NCBI GenBank assembly: GCA_009904025.1
Contig: WYEE01000063.1
Coordinates: 1 to 6,608, forward strand
DNA length: 6,608 bases
From: Thermogladius sp.
Lineage (GTDB): Archaea > Thermoproteota > Thermoprotei_A > Sulfolobales > Desulfurococcaceae
Direction of reading: 5' to 3'
Numbering within the stretch: the stretch's first letter is position 1; every line of letters begins with the position of its first letter. Below the pieces are notes generated by a model. That model was not told where the DNA came from. It ran no database searches and saw nothing but the letters and a program-made list of their open reading frames with translations. Below are positions 5,579-6,608 of the stretch, one piece after another. Position numbers and translations under genes: made by a program.

Positions 5579-5586
5579 TTTTAAAC
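5579..5586 (-). promoter_or_regulatory. TATA box of the two-gene minus-strand unit
   Basis: On the minus strand the sequence reads GTTTAAAA, a typical crenarchaeal TATA element. Counting about 26 bases downstream places the transcript start near 5557, immediately before the GAGGTG ribosome-binding site. This predicts a leader of about 14 bases and agrees with the chosen start. Confidence 0.65.
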
Positions 5587-5619
5587 AAGAATCGATAGGG
5601 GGTTGCCGGCATAGAAAGA

Positions 5620-5647
5620 CGTGGAGGTAGACAACGCTACTTCCACG
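5620..5647 (-). terminator. 11-bp hairpin spanning the GtrA stop codon
   Basis: The arms CGTGGAGGTAG (5620-5630) and CTACTTCCACG (5637-5647) pair over 11 positions with one G-T type mismatch, closing a six-base loop. On the minus strand the distal arm is followed by TCTTTC, only mildly T-rich. The hairpin includes the last codons and the TAG stop of the GtrA-like gene and lies upstream of the TATA box of the next minus-strand unit. It may terminate or protect the GtrA transcript, or act as a protein-binding palindrome for the next promoter. Intrinsic hairpin terminators are less usual in archaea than T-tracts, so the role is uncertain. Confidence 0.45.
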
Positions 5648-6410
5648 CGTAGTATCTGCTTATAACATAGTTTAATAGAAAGCCCACGATTATCCCCGCT
5701 AGTAGGCTGGCCGTGTAGTTGTAGCCGAGGACGATATCTCCCAAGTACACTAAACCAAGCTGTGAAAACAGGCTGGCGAGCGCTGACAAGTGGAATTTCA
5801 CCAGCCTGTTAAGGACAAGCCCTGGTTGAAGGGAGGCTAGATCCCTGAAAGTCCAGTGCTCGTGGAGTATAAAATTCCATAGAGTGCTGGCTTCGAAGCC
5901 CACTATTGTAGATATGAATGCGCCGGATAACTTCAGGTAGAAGATGAGGGATGACACAAACAGGTTTACGAGGGTGCCTGTCGCACCGACAAAACTGAAC
6001 TTCAAAAGCCTGCTGGGCTCCCCGAGGATCATGTTTAATGGTTTCGGAAGTCTACCCACCAGATAGCTCCATGTTGTCGTAAGCCCCGCTCTCACACCTA
6101 TAACCTGGGTTCTTTCATCGGTTCTTCCATATTGGATGAAATCTAATACTTTCCTCGCCTCACCGTAGATCCCGATTATATTGCTCAAACCCTTGATGCG
6201 AAAAACCTCGCAATCAAAACGGAGGGGGCCTTCTGCTTTGAATAATATGAGCCACTCCCCCGAGTTATTCCTCACCGCCTCCCTCATTCTCTCAAGGTCG
6301 CTCTTGCTGACGAACTCCGGTGTTACAAGAAGATATACGTCCCTCCCTTGAACACCAATGCTCCTTGAAGCCTCCTTGAGCTTTTCCAACCCCATCTTTG
6401 AACAACACAC
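5637..6410 (-). CDS. Membrane protein with C-terminal GtrA-like domain and unrecognised N-terminal half
   Basis: The product has 257 residues. The C-terminal half (about 134-257) is a GtrA-like domain (PF04138 type) with four membrane spans at about 138-158, 162-185, 203-226 and 232-252. Diagnostic parts are LLKFSFVGATGTLVNLFVSS, W-N-F-I-L-H-E-H-W-T-F-R and the final N-Y-V-I-S-R-Y-Y-A-W-K. GtrA proteins act in membrane export or transfer of lipid-linked sugars for surface polysaccharide or glycan synthesis. In archaea this domain often follows a family 2 glycosyltransferase. Here the roughly 130-residue soluble N-terminal half is too short for one, and no D-x-D motif in a glycosyltransferase setting is visible, so it may be a degenerate or unrelated domain. 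The start is GTG 6410 or the in-frame ATG 6395 (residue 6); neither has a clear Shine-Dalgarno motif. The frame stays open to a TGA at 6453-6455 but offers no further standard start. Confidence 0.85.
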   Translation of the reverse strand: MCCSKMGLEKLKEASRSIGVQGRDVYLLVTPEFVSKSDLERMREAVRNNSGEWLILFKAEGPLRFDCEVFRIKGLSNIIGIYGEARKVLDFIQYGRTDERTQVIGVRAGLTTTWSYLVGRLPKPLNMILGEPSRLLKFSFVGATGTLVNLFVSSLIFYLKLSGAFISTIVGFEASTLWNFILHEHWTFRDLASLQPGLVLNRLVKFHLSALASLFSQLGLVYLGDIVLGYNYTASLLAGIIVGFLLNYVISRYYAWK

Positions 6411-6478
6411 TAATCTCAGCTTGATAATTTCTTCATCTATTTCCGAGCACCTTCATTTATCAACTAAAACATTTTGAC

Positions 6479-6488
6479 ATATATTAAT
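6479..6488. promoter_or_regulatory. AT-rich TATA-like element in the divergent promoter region
   Basis: ATATATTAAT occupies the gap between the divergent GtrA-like and uracil-DNA glycosylase genes and could serve either strand. On the plus strand it is too close to the ATG at 6492 for a leaderless start there, but lies about 27 bases before an in-frame TTG at 6510. On the minus strand it would give a leader of roughly 45 bases for the GtrA gene. A weaker ACTAAAAC at 6463-6470 is better placed for a leaderless transcript from ATG 6492. Confidence 0.4.
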
Positions 6489-6491
6489 AAG

Positions 6492-6608
6492 ATGACACCG
6501 GTGTTTCCCTTGAGTGATAGCTGGGAGTCGCTTGTCCAGGAAATAAAGAGATGCGAGAAGTGCCCTCTATATAAATATAGGAAGAACCCTGTACCAGGTG
6601 AAGGGGAC
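6492..6608 (+). CDS. Family 4-type uracil-DNA glycosylase, N-terminal fragment (runs off the window)
   Basis: Only 39 codons are present before the window ends. The sequence shows C21-E-K-C24, the first two cysteines of the iron-sulfur cluster of thermophilic uracil-DNA glycosylases, followed by L-Y-K-Y-R-K and N-P-V-P-G-E-G. The latter is the uracil-binding loop start typical of family 4 enzymes. These enzymes remove uracil that arises in DNA from cytosine deamination, a frequent lesion at high temperature, and start base excision repair. The start is taken as ATG 6492. TTG 6510 (residue 7) is an alternative suggested by the TATA spacing. No Shine-Dalgarno motif is visible, so translation is probably leaderless. 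The gene is divergent from the GtrA-like gene and shows no functional link to it. Confidence 0.88.
   Translation, partial: MTPVFPLSDSWESLVQEIKRCEKCPLYKYRKNPVPGEGD

Noticed and set aside
5544..5636. Possible tRNA or small structured RNA in the gap around the hairpin
   Set aside because: No acceptor, anticodon or T-arm pattern can be assembled; only the single hairpin at 5620-5647 is evident.

Overview
The window looks like chromosomal DNA of a hyperthermophilic crenarchaeon, most likely of the Desulfurococcales. This is an inference. The grounds are frequent GTG and TTG starts, AGG/AGA arginine codons, short GGTGG/GGGGT-type Shine-Dalgarno motifs, archaeal TTTAAA-like TATA boxes, very tight gene packing, a minimal nucleotidyltransferase/HEPN gene pair, and a family 4-type uracil-DNA glycosylase. 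No tRNA, rRNA, CRISPR array, insertion sequence or long repeat was seen.

Region 1 (1-4075, plus strand) is a five-gene, apparently co-transcribed cluster. It holds a small helical protein that may be cut by the window edge, and an SPFH/band 7 protein of the COG4260 'virion core protein-like' type with a C-terminal SHOCT domain. Next come a helical-repeat protein with a split four-cysteine zinc site, a second zinc-ribbon protein with helical repeats and a beta-rich tail, and a small four-helix membrane protein. The genes overlap or nearly touch. The content resembles the bacterial ydjFGHI envelope-stress module (SPFH protein, zinc-ribbon protein and membrane protein encoded together), so a membrane-associated scaffold is the best guess. 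The 5' end of the SPFH gene is odd. The coupled ATG start overlapping the previous stop lies in a different frame from the SPFH coding frame and runs only 13 codons.

Region 2 (about 4150-4877, plus strand) is a HEPN-domain gene overlapping a MNT-type minimal nucleotidyltransferase gene, a classic prokaryotic toxin-antitoxin-like or regulatory pair. Region 3 (4878-5007) is the convergent gap to a minus-strand pair of small unrecognised genes (5008-5298 and 5310-5543), which has a well-formed TATA box and ribosome-binding site. Region 4 is a minus-strand membrane protein with a C-terminal GtrA-like four-helix domain and an unrecognised soluble N-terminal half (5637-6410). An 11-bp hairpin sits on its stop codon. 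Divergent from it, the first 39 codons of a family 4 uracil-DNA glycosylase gene run off the right edge.

The most interesting leads are the SPFH/zinc-ribbon operon as a possible archaeal membrane-stress module, its frame conflict at 308-349, the unusual N-terminal half of the GtrA protein, and the two unknown small minus-strand proteins.
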